Below are positions 17,671 to 27,180 of a DNA stretch of 64,000 nucleotides, one piece after another. Numbering within the stretch: position 1 is the first letter of the stretch; each line of letters opens with the position of its first letter. A program made the position numbers and the translations under genes. The notes beneath the pieces are model-generated. The model was not told the DNA's origin. It made no database searches and worked only from the letters and a program-made list of their open reading frames with translations. Source of the DNA: Duganella sp. CF517 (GTDB lineage: Bacteria; Pseudomonadota; Gammaproteobacteria; Burkholderiales; Burkholderiaceae_D); NCBI RefSeq assembly GCF_900110275.1, contig NZ_FODC01000002.1, positions 248,001-312,000 of the forward strand, in the 5' to 3' direction.

Positions 17671-18564
17671 ATGATCGAATTTTTAATCGGCGTCGACGGC
17701 GGCGGCAGCGGCACCAGGGTTCGCCTGGCGCGCGCCGACGGCGTCGAACTGGCAAACGGCACCAGCGGCCCCTCGGCCCTGTCGCACGGCATCGCCGGCG
17801 CCTGGACGGCGGTCGAGGCCGCCGCGGCGCAAGCCTTCGCCGCCGCCGGCCTGCAATTGCCCGCCAGATCGTCCATCGCTATCGGCCTCGGCATGGCCGG
17901 CGTCCATAACCGCGCCTGGGCCGCCGCGTTCGTCGCCGCCAATCCGGGCTATGCGCACCTGGCGCTGGAGTCGGACGGCCACACCACCGTGCTTGGCGCC
18001 CACGGCGGCCGGCCGGGCGCCATCATCGCGCTGGGCACCGGCAGCGTCGGCGAGGTCAAGCCCGCGCACGGCCCGCATGTCGAAGTGAGCGGCTGGGGCT
18101 TCCCGGCCGGCGACGAAGCCAGCGGCGCCTGGATGGGACTGCGCGCCGCCAACCACCTGCAGCAGGTGCTCGACGGCCGCAGGCCGGACGACGCCTTCGC
18201 CGCCGACGTCGCCGAAGCCTGCGGCGCGGCCCAGGGCGCGGACCTCGCGCACACCCGCCTGTCGGTGCAACAATGGCTGGCCAACGCCACGCAAACCCAA
18301 TACGCGCAGCTGGCGCGCGCGGTGCTGCGCCATGGCGCATCGAATCCGACGGCGCGCGCCATCCTGCTCGACGCGGGACGCGAAGTCGAACGCATGGCCG
18401 ACGCCCTCGATCGCAGCGGCGCGCTGCCGATCGCGCTGTGCGGCGGCCTGGGCGAGCCTTTGCGCCCCTATCTGCCGGCGGCCACGCTGGCGCGCATCGT
18501 GCCCGCGCAAGGCGATTCGGCGGCCGGCGCGCTGCGGCTGATCCAACAACGATTGAAGGAGTAG
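17671..18564 (+). CDS. BadF/BcrA-type N-acetylglucosamine kinase
   Basis: The 297-residue protein starts MIEFLIGVDGGGSGTRVRLA (phosphate-1 loop of the ASKHA fold). It has ALGTGSVG as the second ATP loop, GWGFPAGDEASGAWMGLRAA, and CGGLGEPL as the adenosine motif. This matches the BadF/BadG family members that phosphorylate GlcNAc to GlcNAc-6-phosphate. Because nagA and the deaminase follow, GlcNAc kinase is the likely activity, replacing PTS phosphorylation after non-PTS uptake. It is the first gene of the operon; the next starts three bases after its stop. The ribosome site is weak. Confidence 0.85.
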   Translation: MIEFLIGVDGGGSGTRVRLARADGVELANGTSGPSALSHGIAGAWTAVEAAAAQAFAAAGLQLPARSSIAIGLGMAGVHNRAWAAAFVAANPGYAHLALESDGHTTVLGAHGGRPGAIIALGTGSVGEVKPAHGPHVEVSGWGFPAGDEASGAWMGLRAANHLQQVLDGRRPDDAFAADVAEACGAAQGADLAHTRLSVQQWLANATQTQYAQLARAVLRHGASNPTARAILLDAGREVERMADALDRSGALPIALCGGLGEPLRPYLPAATLARIVPAQGDSAAGALRLIQQRLKE

Positions 18565-18567
18565 CCC

Positions 18568-19314
18568 GTGCCAGCCCTGTCGAGCGCACAGCTGAAAGAC
18601 TTCGAACCGGATGCCGGCAGCGACACGCCGCTGTACATGCAGCTGGCGAACAAGCTTTCGGACGGCATCGTCAACGGCGAGTGGCGCGCCAACGAGGCGC
18701 TGCCGTCCGAGCGCGTGCTGTCGGAGATGCTGAACATCTCGCGCGTTACCGCGCGCAAGGCGATCGACATGCTGTGCGAGCGCGGCATGCTGACCCGCAA
18801 GCGCGGCTCGGGCACCTACATCACGCCGAAGCTGGAACAGCCGTTGTCGCGCCTGACCAGCTTTTCCGAGGAACTGCGCGAGCGTGGCTTCAACGCCGGC
18901 TCGCGCTGGCTGCAGCGCGACATCGGCGTGGCCTCGCCGGTGGAGGTGCTGTCGCTCGGCCTGTCGCCCAACATGCCGGTGGCGCGCCTCAAGCGCCTGC
19001 GCACCGCCGACGACGTGGTGATGGCGATCGAAACGACCACCATCCCGGCGCAGTACATGCCCAACCCGCACAGCGTGACCGATTCGCTGTACGGCTATCT
19101 GGAATCGAAGGGCACGGTCCCGATGCGCGCGCTGCAGCATATCCGCGCCGTCAACGCCAGCGTGGAACAGGCGCGCCTGGCCAACATACCTGCGGGTGCC
19201 GCGATGCTGCACATCACCCGCGTCAGTTATCTGGACAACGGCGCAGCGGTGGAACTGACCCACTCGTATTGCCGTAGTGATTATTATGAATTCGTAGCGG
19301 AGTCGCGCAGATGA
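18568..19314 (+). CDS. GntR-family (HutC type) regulator of GlcNAc utilisation
   Basis: This 248-residue protein has a winged helix (about residues 20-88: TPLYMQLANKLSDGIVNGEW, SRVTARKAIDMLCERGML, KRGSGTYI) and a UTRA ligand domain (about 108-240). The HutC/NagR subfamily senses sugar phosphates such as GlcNAc-6-P or GlcN-6-P. The GTG start has AAGGAG seven bases upstream. It overlaps nagA by four bases (ATGA). It probably represses its own operon through the AATACC sites upstream of 17671; a paralogue lies at 31556-32296. Confidence 0.88.
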   Translation: MPALSSAQLKDFEPDAGSDTPLYMQLANKLSDGIVNGEWRANEALPSERVLSEMLNISRVTARKAIDMLCERGMLTRKRGSGTYITPKLEQPLSRLTSFSEELRERGFNAGSRWLQRDIGVASPVEVLSLGLSPNMPVARLKRLRTADDVVMAIETTTIPAQYMPNPHSVTDSLYGYLESKGTVPMRALQHIRAVNASVEQARLANIPAGAAMLHITRVSYLDNGAAVELTHSYCRSDYYEFVAESRR

Positions 19315-20408
19315 GCAGTGCAATCAAAGGTAATATCCTCACGTCGGCGGGCTGGATCCGTGGCGAAGTCACATTCGACGAACGCGTGCTCGCCATCACC
19401 GGCGGCGGCATCGATCCGGCGCTCAACGCCGACGACTACATCATCCCCGGCTTCATCGACCTGCACGTGCACGGCGGCGGCGGCAAGGACGTGATGGAAG
19501 GCGGCGACGCGGTGCGCACCATCGCCGCCATCCACGCGCGGCACGGCACCACCAGCATGCTGGCGACCACGATGACGGCGCCGCCGGAGGATATCGACCT
19601 CGCGCTGGCCGGCATCGGCAAGGCCGCCGCCCGGCGTGGCAAAGGCGAAGCGCGGGTGCTCGGCGCCCACCTCGAAGGCCCGTATATCAACTCCGGCAAG
19701 CTCGGTGCGCAGCCCAACTACGCGCGCTCGGCCAAGCTGGCCGACGTCGAACGCCTCGAAACGCTGGCGCCGTTGAAACTGATCACCGTGGCGCCGGAAA
19801 TCGACGGCCACCTGGAACTGGTCAAGGAACTGTCGGACGCCGGCATGCGGGTGCAGATCGGCCACACGCTGGGCACCTACGAGGACGGCAAGGCGGCGCT
19901 GGAAAACGGCGCCCACGGCTTCACCCACCTGTTCAACGCCATGACCGGCCTGCACCACCGCGAGCCCGGCATGGTCGGCGCCGCGCTGGCGCACGCGCAG
20001 TACGCCGAACTGATACCGGACCTGCTGCACGTGCACCCGGGCGCCATCAAGACCGCGCTGCGCTGCATTCCGCGCCTGTACTGCGTCACCGATTCCACTT
20101 CCGCCACCGGCATGCCGGACGGCGAATATATGCTGGGCCGCCAGGTCGTCCACAAGTGCATGGGCGGCGTGCGCCTGCCCGACGGCACCTTGGCCGGCAG
20201 CACCCTCACCATGGACCAGGCGCTGCGCAACCTGGTCGGACTCGGCCTCGATCTGGCGGATGCCTCGGCACGGGTCTCGACGTATGCGGCCGACTATCTC
20301 GGCCTGCAAGAGCGGGGCCGCGTGGCCCCCGGCGCCTACGCCGACCTGGTGGTGCTCGACCGTGACCTGAACCTCAAAGCCGTTTATATCGAAGGAGAAC
20401 TGTTGTGA
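19311..20408 (+). CDS. nagA: N-acetylglucosamine-6-phosphate deacetylase
   Basis: This enzyme converts GlcNAc-6-P to GlcN-6-P and acetate. The 365-residue amidohydrolase has the metal-site HVHGG at residues 51-55, GAHLEGPYIN (catalytic metal Glu), QIGHTLGTYED and THLFNAMTGLHHREPG with metal-binding His residues, and VTDSTSATGMPDGEY with the catalytic Asp. It is cytoplasmic. It overlaps the regulator gene upstream and the deaminase gene downstream by four bases each, so expression is tightly coupled. Confidence 0.95.
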   Translation: MSSAIKGNILTSAGWIRGEVTFDERVLAITGGGIDPALNADDYIIPGFIDLHVHGGGGKDVMEGGDAVRTIAAIHARHGTTSMLATTMTAPPEDIDLALAGIGKAAARRGKGEARVLGAHLEGPYINSGKLGAQPNYARSAKLADVERLETLAPLKLITVAPEIDGHLELVKELSDAGMRVQIGHTLGTYEDGKAALENGAHGFTHLFNAMTGLHHREPGMVGAALAHAQYAELIPDLLHVHPGAIKTALRCIPRLYCVTDSTSATGMPDGEYMLGRQVVHKCMGGVRLPDGTLAGSTLTMDQALRNLVGLGLDLADASARVSTYAADYLGLQERGRVAPGAYADLVVLDRDLNLKAVYIEGELL

Positions 20409-21427
20409 CCTCAATGATGCTCAAAGAAGCCCTGTCCGCCGCTGATTGCGTGGCCCTGCAACTGGCCCATGATGGCGACCGTTACGCGGAGCTGGGCCGC
20501 AAATTGAGGAGCACCTCCTTCTCGACCGCGCTGACCATCGCGCGCGGTTCGTCGGACCATGCCTGCGCCTACGCCGCCTACCTGATCATGGCGCGCCTGG
20601 GCCGGGTGGTGGCGTCGCTGCCGATGTCGCTGGTGACCTTGAACAAATCGCCGCTGATCACCCGCGACACGCTGGCGATCTCGATCTCGCAATCGGGCCA
20701 GAGCCCGGACGTGGTCGAGCCGATCAAATACTTCCGCGACGGCGGCGCCACCACCATCGCGCTGGTCAACGACATCGACTCGCCGCTGGCGCACGCCGCC
20801 GAATGGGCGATGCCGCTGCGGGCCGGCAAGGAGCAAAGCGTGGCCGCGACCAAGAGCTTCATCACCAGCCTGGTGGCCGGCGCCCGCCTGGTCGCCGCGT
20901 GGCAGGACGATCCCGAGCTGAAAGCCGGCCTGGAGGCGCTGCCCGAGTCGCTGCGCGCCGCCACCACCGAGGACTGGTCGGCGGCGCTGGAAGTGCTGGC
21001 CCCGGCCCGCAACATCATGGTGGTCGGCCGCGGCATCAGCTTCCCGGTCGCGCTGGAAGCCTCGTTGAAGTTCAAGGAAACCTCGGCGCTGCAGGCGGAG
21101 GCGTTCAGCGGCGCGGAGATCAAGCACGGTCCGATGGCGCTGATCGAGGACGGCTACCCGCTGGTGATCTTCGCCACGCGCGGTCCCACCCAGGCCGGCC
21201 TGCTGCAGCTGGCGGGCGAAATGCGCGGCCGTGGCGCGCGCGTGCTGCTGGCCGCGCCGGCCGACGTGGCCGAGCGCGACCTGACGTTGCCGGTGGCGGC
21301 GACGCCGGACCTCGATCCGATCGTGGCGATCCAGACCTTCTACGTGATGGCGGCGAAGCTGTCGGCCGCGCGCGGCATGGACCCGGACGCGCCGCGCCAT
21401 CTGAGCAAAGTCACCAAGACAAATTAA
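20405..21427 (+). CDS. Glucosamine-6-phosphate deaminase, SIS-domain type (NagB-II)
   Basis: The 340-residue protein has two SIS domains (about residues 38-175 and 195-325) and no glutaminase domain. ARGSSDHACAYAAY and SISQSGQSPDVVE are the first sugar-phosphate site; EAFSGAEIKHGPMALIEDGYP is the conserved GlmS-isomerase-like segment. Such stand-alone isomerase proteins act as catabolic GlcN-6-P deaminases (NagB-II), unrelated to classical NagB, giving fructose-6-P and ammonia. The GTG start overlaps the nagA stop by four bases. Nag context makes deaminase far more likely than a biosynthetic GlmS role. Confidence 0.9.
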   Translation: MTSMMLKEALSAADCVALQLAHDGDRYAELGRKLRSTSFSTALTIARGSSDHACAYAAYLIMARLGRVVASLPMSLVTLNKSPLITRDTLAISISQSGQSPDVVEPIKYFRDGGATTIALVNDIDSPLAHAAEWAMPLRAGKEQSVAATKSFITSLVAGARLVAAWQDDPELKAGLEALPESLRAATTEDWSAALEVLAPARNIMVVGRGISFPVALEASLKFKETSALQAEAFSGAEIKHGPMALIEDGYPLVIFATRGPTQAGLLQLAGEMRGRGARVLLAAPADVAERDLTLPVAATPDLDPIVAIQTFYVMAAKLSAARGMDPDAPRHLSKVTKTN

Positions 21428-21445
21428 GCACGCCGGAGCACCCCA

Positions 21446-22951
21446 ATGACCGACCCAACAAACAAGACCCACGACGAGTTGCGCAAGATCGCGGGCCAAC
21501 TGATCATGATCCGCTTTCCCGGCACGGTGCTGGACGCGGCCACCGCCGGCTTCCTGAAGGCCAACAGCATCCGCGCCGTCTGCCTGTTCCGGGGCAACAT
21601 GACCGACTCCGAACAACTGGGCAAGCTGACCGCCGACCTGCGCGCGGTGATGGGACCGGAATCGCTGATCGCCATCGACCAGGAAGGCGGCGCCGTGGTG
21701 CGCTCGACCTGGGTGCCGGCGCCGCCGGCGGCCATGGGCCTGGGCGCGGCCGACGACACCGACCTGGCCTACCGCACCGGCGCCGCCGTGGCGCGCGCGG
21801 TCAAGGCGCTCGGCTTCAACTGGAACTTCGCGCCGGTGCTGGATCTGAACAACAATCCGCACAATCCCGTCATCGCCGAGCGCTCCTTCGGCGCCGAGCC
21901 GCAACGCGCCGCCGAGCTGGCGATGTCGTGGATGGCCGGCAGCCACGCGGAAGGCGTGGCCTGCTGCGTCAAGCACTTCCCCGGCCATGGCGACACCAGC
22001 GTCGATTCGCACCGCGACCTGCCGACCGTGGACAAGCCGGTGGAGGAGCTGGACCGACTGGAACTGGCGCCGTTCCGCATCGCGTCGGCCGCCGCGCCGG
22101 CGATGATGACCGCGCACATCGTCTATCCGACCCTGGACCCGGACAATCCGGCCACGATGTCGCGCCGCATCCTCACCGGCCTGCTGCGCGACGAATGGCG
22201 CTACAAGGGCATCGTCATCACCGACGGCATGGACATGCACGCCATCGCCGGCCGCTACGGCGTGGGCAACGCGGCGGTGCGCGCGCTGACCGCCGGCGCC
22301 GACATGGTGATGGCGCTCGGCACCACGCAGACCCAGGACGAAACGCTCGACTCCATCGCGGCGGCGCTGGCCGCCGGCGAGCTGACGATGGAAGAGGTGC
22401 GCGTGCGCCTCGACCGCCTGGCGGCGCTGGCGCTGGCCTATCCATGCAAACCGCGCTCGTACAAGGAAGACGCGGCCGACCGCGACGTGATGGCCGAAGG
22501 CTGGTGCCGCGCGCTGACGGCCTACGGCCAGCCGCGGCCTCCGTCCAAGGACGCGCGGGTGCGCCTGGTGGTGCGCCAGGACGTCGTCAGCGACGGCGTC
22601 TCGGAAGCCGGCGTGCCGGCCGAAACGGTGGCCGCGTCGCTGCGCCGCCTGTACGACGTCGAACTGGTGACCTTCGCCGACGCCGAGGCCTTCGACTGGG
22701 GCGCCCTGCCCGACGACGGCCGCTACACGGTGCTGGCGTCGACCTCGCGCCTGCGCTACGGCGAGCACGCGCGCGCCACCTGGCGTCCCGACCTGCACCT
22801 GGCGCTGTGGAATCCGTACCAGGCGCTCGACATCCAGGCGCCGGCGCTGATGACCTACGGCTTCGCCAAACCGGCGCTGGACGCGGTCAACCTGTGGCTC
22901 GCCGACGAACTGCCAGCCACCGGCCGCGCACCGGTGCCGGGCTTCGAGTAA
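21446..22951 (+). CDS. Cytoplasmic GH3 beta-N-acetylhexosaminidase (NagZ-like)
   Basis: The 501-residue GH3 enzyme carries the NagZ acid/base loop KHFPGHGDTSVDSH at about residues 175-188 and the nucleophile segment VITDGMDMHA. IDQEGGAVVRS is another family landmark. It has about 150 residues more than minimal NagZ, forming an extra C-terminal alpha/beta domain. There is no signal peptide, so it acts in the cytoplasm on imported chitobiose or on anhydromuropeptides. Placement in the nag operon favours chitooligosaccharides; recycling is an alternative. Confidence 0.9.
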   Translation: MTDPTNKTHDELRKIAGQLIMIRFPGTVLDAATAGFLKANSIRAVCLFRGNMTDSEQLGKLTADLRAVMGPESLIAIDQEGGAVVRSTWVPAPPAAMGLGAADDTDLAYRTGAAVARAVKALGFNWNFAPVLDLNNNPHNPVIAERSFGAEPQRAAELAMSWMAGSHAEGVACCVKHFPGHGDTSVDSHRDLPTVDKPVEELDRLELAPFRIASAAAPAMMTAHIVYPTLDPDNPATMSRRILTGLLRDEWRYKGIVITDGMDMHAIAGRYGVGNAAVRALTAGADMVMALGTTQTQDETLDSIAAALAAGELTMEEVRVRLDRLAALALAYPCKPRSYKEDAADRDVMAEGWCRALTAYGQPRPPSKDARVRLVVRQDVVSDGVSEAGVPAETVAASLRRLYDVELVTFADAEAFDWGALPDDGRYTVLASTSRLRYGEHARATWRPDLHLALWNPYQALDIQAPALMTYGFAKPALDAVNLWLADELPATGRAPVPGFE

Positions 22952-22969
22952 AAATAATCCGGGGACGAC

Positions 22970-24292
22970 GTGGACAACAACGAACAAGACACCCGCAAGC
23001 CAACCATCCGCAATCCGAAGTTCTGGGTGCCCAGCCTCTATCTGGCGCAAGGCCTGCCGTTCTTCGCGGTGGCCATCGTCGCCAACCAGATGTTGAAGAG
23101 CATGGGCATGCCCAATAGCGAAATCAATCGCTGGACCGCGTTGATCGGCTTCGCTTGGGTCTTCAAGCCGTTATGGAGTCCCTTCCTGGAACTGGCCAGC
23201 AGCAAAAAGCTGGTCGTGGTCACCTTCCAGATCTTCGGCGGCGCATGCCTTGGCGGCGTCGCGCTGGCGCTGCACGCGCCATTCTGGTTCGCCGCGTGCA
23301 TGGCGATGCTTGCGCTGGTGGCCATTTCGGCGGCCACGCACGATATCGCCTGCGACGGCCTTTACATCACCAGCCTCGATGAAAAAGGCCAGGCGCAATA
23401 CGCCGGCTGGACCGGCACCTTCTTCAACGCCGGCAAATTCCTCACCACCGGCGGGCTGCTGGTGCTGGCCGGGCACTTCGAGCAAAGCATCGGCGTGGTG
23501 CCCGCGTGGACCATCTGCTTCCTCATCCTGGGCGCGGTCATGGTCGGCCTCGGGCTGTACAACAGCTGGGCGCTGCCGCAGTCGAAGAACGCGGTCAGCA
23601 CCGGCACCAACGCCGCCGCCATCGCCCGCACGCTGTGGGAAGTGATCGTCGAGTTCTTCAAAAAGCCCGGCATCTGGGTCTCGATCCTGTTCATCATCCT
23701 GTTCCGCGCCGGCGAGGCGCAGGTGCAGTCGATCGGTCCCCTGTTCCTGCGCGAGGCGCGCCACCTCGGCGGCCTTGGCCTCACCACGGCCGAAGTGGGC
23801 GCCGTCTACGGCACGGTGGGCACGGTCGCCTTCCTGGTCGGCAGCATCGCCGGCGGCTACTTCACCTCCTGGCTAAGCCTCAAGCGCGCCATCCTGTGGC
23901 TGATCCTCGCGGTCAACCTGCCCAACGTCGCCTTTTACCTGCTGTCTTACTTCCAGCCGACCGACCTGGCGGTGATCGGCGCGGCGCTCAGCATCGAAAT
24001 GTTCGGCTACGGCTTCGGCTTCGTCGGCCTGATTCTGTACATGATGCAGGTGGTCGCGCCGGGCAAATACCAGACCGCGCACTACGCCTTCGCGACCGGC
24101 ATCATGCAGCTCGGTTTCGTCCTGTTCAAGCTATTCAGCGGCGACATCCAGATCGCGCTCGGCTACCAGCACTTCTTCATCTGGGTGATGCTGTGCGCGA
24201 TTCCGGTGGCCGTGCTGTCGCAGATCATTCCAATGGCCGCACGCGCGCGGCAGGAGCCGGAGCCGGTGGCGGCGCAGCCGGCGCACGGTTGA
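22970..24292 (+). CDS. AmpG-like MFS permease, probable GlcNAc/chitobiose importer
   Basis: This 440-residue polytopic protein has about 12 predicted transmembrane helices. It opens NPKFWVPSLYLAQGLPFFAV, as in AmpG-type major-facilitator permeases, with AATHDIACDGLYI resembling the AmpG TQDI(V/A)hDAY segment. AmpG imports GlcNAc-anhydromuropeptides; as last gene of a nag operon this relative more likely imports GlcNAc or chitooligosaccharides. The GTG start has GGGGAC upstream and lies 18 bases after the GH3 gene. Substrate is inferred from context. Confidence 0.82.
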   Translation: MDNNEQDTRKPTIRNPKFWVPSLYLAQGLPFFAVAIVANQMLKSMGMPNSEINRWTALIGFAWVFKPLWSPFLELASSKKLVVVTFQIFGGACLGGVALALHAPFWFAACMAMLALVAISAATHDIACDGLYITSLDEKGQAQYAGWTGTFFNAGKFLTTGGLLVLAGHFEQSIGVVPAWTICFLILGAVMVGLGLYNSWALPQSKNAVSTGTNAAAIARTLWEVIVEFFKKPGIWVSILFIILFRAGEAQVQSIGPLFLREARHLGGLGLTTAEVGAVYGTVGTVAFLVGSIAGGYFTSWLSLKRAILWLILAVNLPNVAFYLLSYFQPTDLAVIGAALSIEMFGYGFGFVGLILYMMQVVAPGKYQTAHYAFATGIMQLGFVLFKLFSGDIQIALGYQHFFIWVMLCAIPVAVLSQIIPMAARARQEPEPVAAQPAHG

Positions 24293-24496
24293 CGCACCCT
24301 TGAATTAAGCGCATCAACCATGATTTATGTAACAATACGCTGGTTTGACCGGCAGGCTCTTTTACTTCCCGGAAAGGGATCGTAGAATGTGCGGCTTGCC
24401 GGATCGCGCGCCGCGCGGCCCTGAACACTAACTCCAATAGCGACGGCATGGCGCCTCGGCGCCGGCCATCTTATGTCTTTGATTGAAGGATTGAAC

Positions 24497-25813
24497 ATGT
24501 CCCATATTCGTCTCGCTCGTATTAGTCTGATCCTGGCCGCCATCGGCCTGAACGCGGTACCGGCCGTGCTGGGCGTGACCGCCGCCCACGCGCAGGACAA
24601 GGAAAAAGCGAAAGCCGCCGCCGAAGCGCCGAAAGACACCGTCCGTCCGGAGATCTTCAAGTTGATCGACCCGGCGCAAACCAAGCCGCTGCTCGACGCC
24701 AAGAACTACCAGGAATACCAGACCCGCATCGACACCGCCGCCGCCGCGCCGAACCTGACCCCATACGAAACCTTTGTGCTGAACCAGATGCGCGTGCAAC
24801 TGGGCCAGGCCTCCGGCAACAACGAGCTGACCCTGAAGGCGCTGGAATCGATGATCGATTCGGGCCGTCTGAAGCAGGAAGACAAGCTGCGCTTCATCGA
24901 CGCCGTCGCCGGCATCTACTACAGCTCCGTCAAGGACTACGACAAGGCCATCACCTGGTTCAACCGCTACGGCACCGAGTCCGGCGACACCGCCAAGCAG
25001 CGCCAGTACATCGTGCGTTCGTACTTCCTGAAGAACGACTTCGCCACCGCCAAGACCGAAGTGCTGAAGGATATCGAAGCGGCCAAAAAAGCCGGCACGG
25101 CGCCGACCAAGGACGAACTCAATTTGCTGGGTAACGTCGGCATCAAGCTGAAGGACACCGAGCTGTATCTGACGGCGATCGAAGAGCTGGTGCGCTACTA
25201 CCCTTCGGAAGACTACTGGTTCGACCTGCTGAACCGCACGCGCGGCAAGAAGACCTACGCGCCGCGCCTGGACCTGGACATGGCGCGCCTGAAAGGCGTC
25301 GCCGCGCCGTCGAAGATGGAACCTGAAGACTACCTGGAACAGGCCGAACTGGCCGTGCTGGGCGGCTTCTTCACCGAAGGTAAAATCGCGATGGACAAGG
25401 CTTACCCTGGCGCCATCCCGGCCGGCAAAGACAAAGCCGCGATCCAGAAGATCCGCGACAGCGCCAACAAGGGCGCGGCCGACGATGCGAAGAACATCGA
25501 TTCGGGCGTCGCCGCCGCGCAGAAGTCGAAGGACGGCGTCGGCCTGGTCAACCTGGGTTACAACTTCATCACCCTGGGCCAGTTCGACAAGGGTATCGAC
25601 CTGATGAAACAGGGTATCGCCAAAGGCGTGTCGAAAAATCCTGAAGATGCGAAACTGCGTCTGGGCTACGCGCTGGCGATGGCCGGCAAAAAGGACGAAT
25701 CGGTCAAGCTGCTGGAAACCATCACCGGCAACGACGGCCGTGGCGACCTGGCGCGCTACTGGATCCTGTATCAGAACAAACCCGCGGCAGCCGCACCGGC
25801 CGCAGCGAAGTAA
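24497..25813 (+). CDS. Secreted tetratricopeptide-repeat protein
   Basis: The 438-residue product has a signal peptide (MSHIRLARISLIL, cleavage near AAHAQ). Its helical repeats include RFIDAVAGIYYSSVKDYDKAI, LVNLGYNFITLGQFDKGIDLM and KLRLGYALAMAGKKDESVKLL, typical of TPR folds. It is probably periplasmic and of scaffold type, with no catalytic motif. The ATG at 24497 has GAAGGA seven bases upstream; a further ATG at 24473 is less well placed. It is separated from the permease by about 200 bases, so may have its own promoter. It ends at a strong terminator. Confidence 0.8.
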   Translation: MSHIRLARISLILAAIGLNAVPAVLGVTAAHAQDKEKAKAAAEAPKDTVRPEIFKLIDPAQTKPLLDAKNYQEYQTRIDTAAAAPNLTPYETFVLNQMRVQLGQASGNNELTLKALESMIDSGRLKQEDKLRFIDAVAGIYYSSVKDYDKAITWFNRYGTESGDTAKQRQYIVRSYFLKNDFATAKTEVLKDIEAAKKAGTAPTKDELNLLGNVGIKLKDTELYLTAIEELVRYYPSEDYWFDLLNRTRGKKTYAPRLDLDMARLKGVAAPSKMEPEDYLEQAELAVLGGFFTEGKIAMDKAYPGAIPAGKDKAAIQKIRDSANKGAADDAKNIDSGVAAAQKSKDGVGLVNLGYNFITLGQFDKGIDLMKQGIAKGVSKNPEDAKLRLGYALAMAGKKDESVKLLETITGNDGRGDLARYWILYQNKPAAAAPAAAK

Positions 25814-25828
25814 TCACGACGTCACCAA

Positions 25829-25859
25829 AAAATGCCGGCTTGAAGCCGGCATTTTTTTT
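25829..25859. terminator. Bidirectional terminator between the TPR and chitinase genes
   Basis: TGCCGGCT (25833-25840) pairs with AGCCGGCA (25844-25851) over a three-base loop. An A-run on one side and eight T on the other let it serve both convergent genes. Confidence 0.9.
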
Positions 25860-25865
25860 GACTGC

Positions 25866-27164
25866 TTACCGCATCGCCGACCATAGCGTCTCGATCAGCT
25901 GATGCTCGCCATCGGCGCTCAGCTCCCAGAACATCGCGCCGCGCAGCCGCTTCGACTTGATGAAGCGCGCCTTGCCCTTCAGCGACTCCTGGTCCTCGTA
26001 CGTGATCCAGATCTTCTCCTTGGCGTTATACAGGTACGGCGCCTTGGCCGAGGCGTTCCAATAGCGCTGGTAGCCGTTGCCGCCTTCGAACGCGGGCGTC
26101 AAGATCCCCTGCTTGAGCAGATGGCTGAATCCATACGCGTTACCGCCACCGGCGCCGCCGGTCGCCCCGCCCTCGCACAGCTGATACTGGCCGTCGCCCG
26201 CCGGTCCCGGCGCGCAACCCTTCCAGCCATACCCGTAAAACGGCACGCCCATCACCAGCTTGTCCGCGCCGATTCCGGCGTCGAGATAACGCTGCACCGA
26301 CGCCTGCGCATACAAGCCCTTGGACGCGACCGGATCTTTCGGATCGCCGCCCAGCGCCGCCAGGTGCCCCGTGGTTTTCTCCCACGGCGCGTGATAGTCA
26401 TACGTCATGATGTTGATCCAGTCGAGGCTTTGCGCCAGCTCCTTGATCCATCCGCTGCCCGCCGCGCCGTCGTTGACGAAGTTGGCGTTGGCGCCCGACG
26501 CGATGGTGACGCTGTAATGCTTGCCGTCCTTCTTGCCGGCCGCATCGAAGGCGGCGCGCAGCGCGCGCACCAGCTTGATGTAGTTCGGCTTGTCCTGCGG
26601 CCGCGCGCACACCCTGCCCGCCACGCAAGGCACACCGACCTCGGTCGGATATTCCCAGTCGATATCGATGCCGTCCAAACCGAAGCGGCGCATCAGCTTC
26701 ACCGACGAGGCGACGAAATTGGCGCGCGCCGCGGCCGAATCGGCGACGTCGGAAAGCCGGTTCGACCAGTTCCAGCCGCCGACCGACACCACCACCTTGA
26801 ACTTGGGGTGCTGCTTCTTCAGCGCCACCAGGGCGCGCAGGTTGGCCCCATCCGAGACGGCGTTGCCGAACACCAGCGCGCCGTTGGCCGATGCCGGTTC
26901 GCCGGCCGCGTCCTGGCAAGGCGCCTCGTCGTTGATGGACGGCTCGGGGTTGCCATGCTTGCCGTCCCAGCACACGTCGATGAACGCGTACAGCGCCATC
27001 GTCAGCTTGTCGGCGCCGACGTTGACGGCGGTGACGGGATACTCGGCCGACTTCCAGCCGGGGTAATAGCCGATGACTTCATCGGCCATGGCGGACGATG
27101 GCGACAATGCGGCGAGAGAGATCGCTGCGGATGCCGCGAACACTGCGCCGGCGCGTGGTTTCAT
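25866..27164 (-). CDS. Secreted GH18 chitinase
   Basis: The 432-residue protein has a signal peptide (cleavage near SSAMA) and a GH18 TIM barrel. SVGGWNWS at residues 127-134 and the catalytic DGIDIDWE at 164-171 (acid Glu171) are intact, as is MTYDYHAPWE for the product-stabilising Tyr/Asp. It has no chitin-binding domain, suggesting action on soluble or partly degraded chitin in the periplasm or medium. It is the third gene of an apparent TonB receptor-cupin-chitinase operon, 16 bases after the cupin stop. Confidence 0.95.
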   Translation of the reverse strand: MKPRAGAVFAASAAISLAALSPSSAMADEVIGYYPGWKSAEYPVTAVNVGADKLTMALYAFIDVCWDGKHGNPEPSINDEAPCQDAAGEPASANGALVFGNAVSDGANLRALVALKKQHPKFKVVVSVGGWNWSNRLSDVADSAAARANFVASSVKLMRRFGLDGIDIDWEYPTEVGVPCVAGRVCARPQDKPNYIKLVRALRAAFDAAGKKDGKHYSVTIASGANANFVNDGAAGSGWIKELAQSLDWINIMTYDYHAPWEKTTGHLAALGGDPKDPVASKGLYAQASVQRYLDAGIGADKLVMGVPFYGYGWKGCAPGPAGDGQYQLCEGGATGGAGGGNAYGFSHLLKQGILTPAFEGGNGYQRYWNASAKAPYLYNAKEKIWITYEDQESLKGKARFIKSKRLRGAMFWELSADGEHQLIETLWSAMR

Positions 27165-27180
27165 GGTGTCTCCAGTAGGT

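Noticed and set aside
20411-23050. Minus-strand open frame of 879 codons opposite the nag genes
   Set aside because: It spans the complement of nagB-II and the GH3 gene and has the same shadow composition (Arg/His/Gln/Val).
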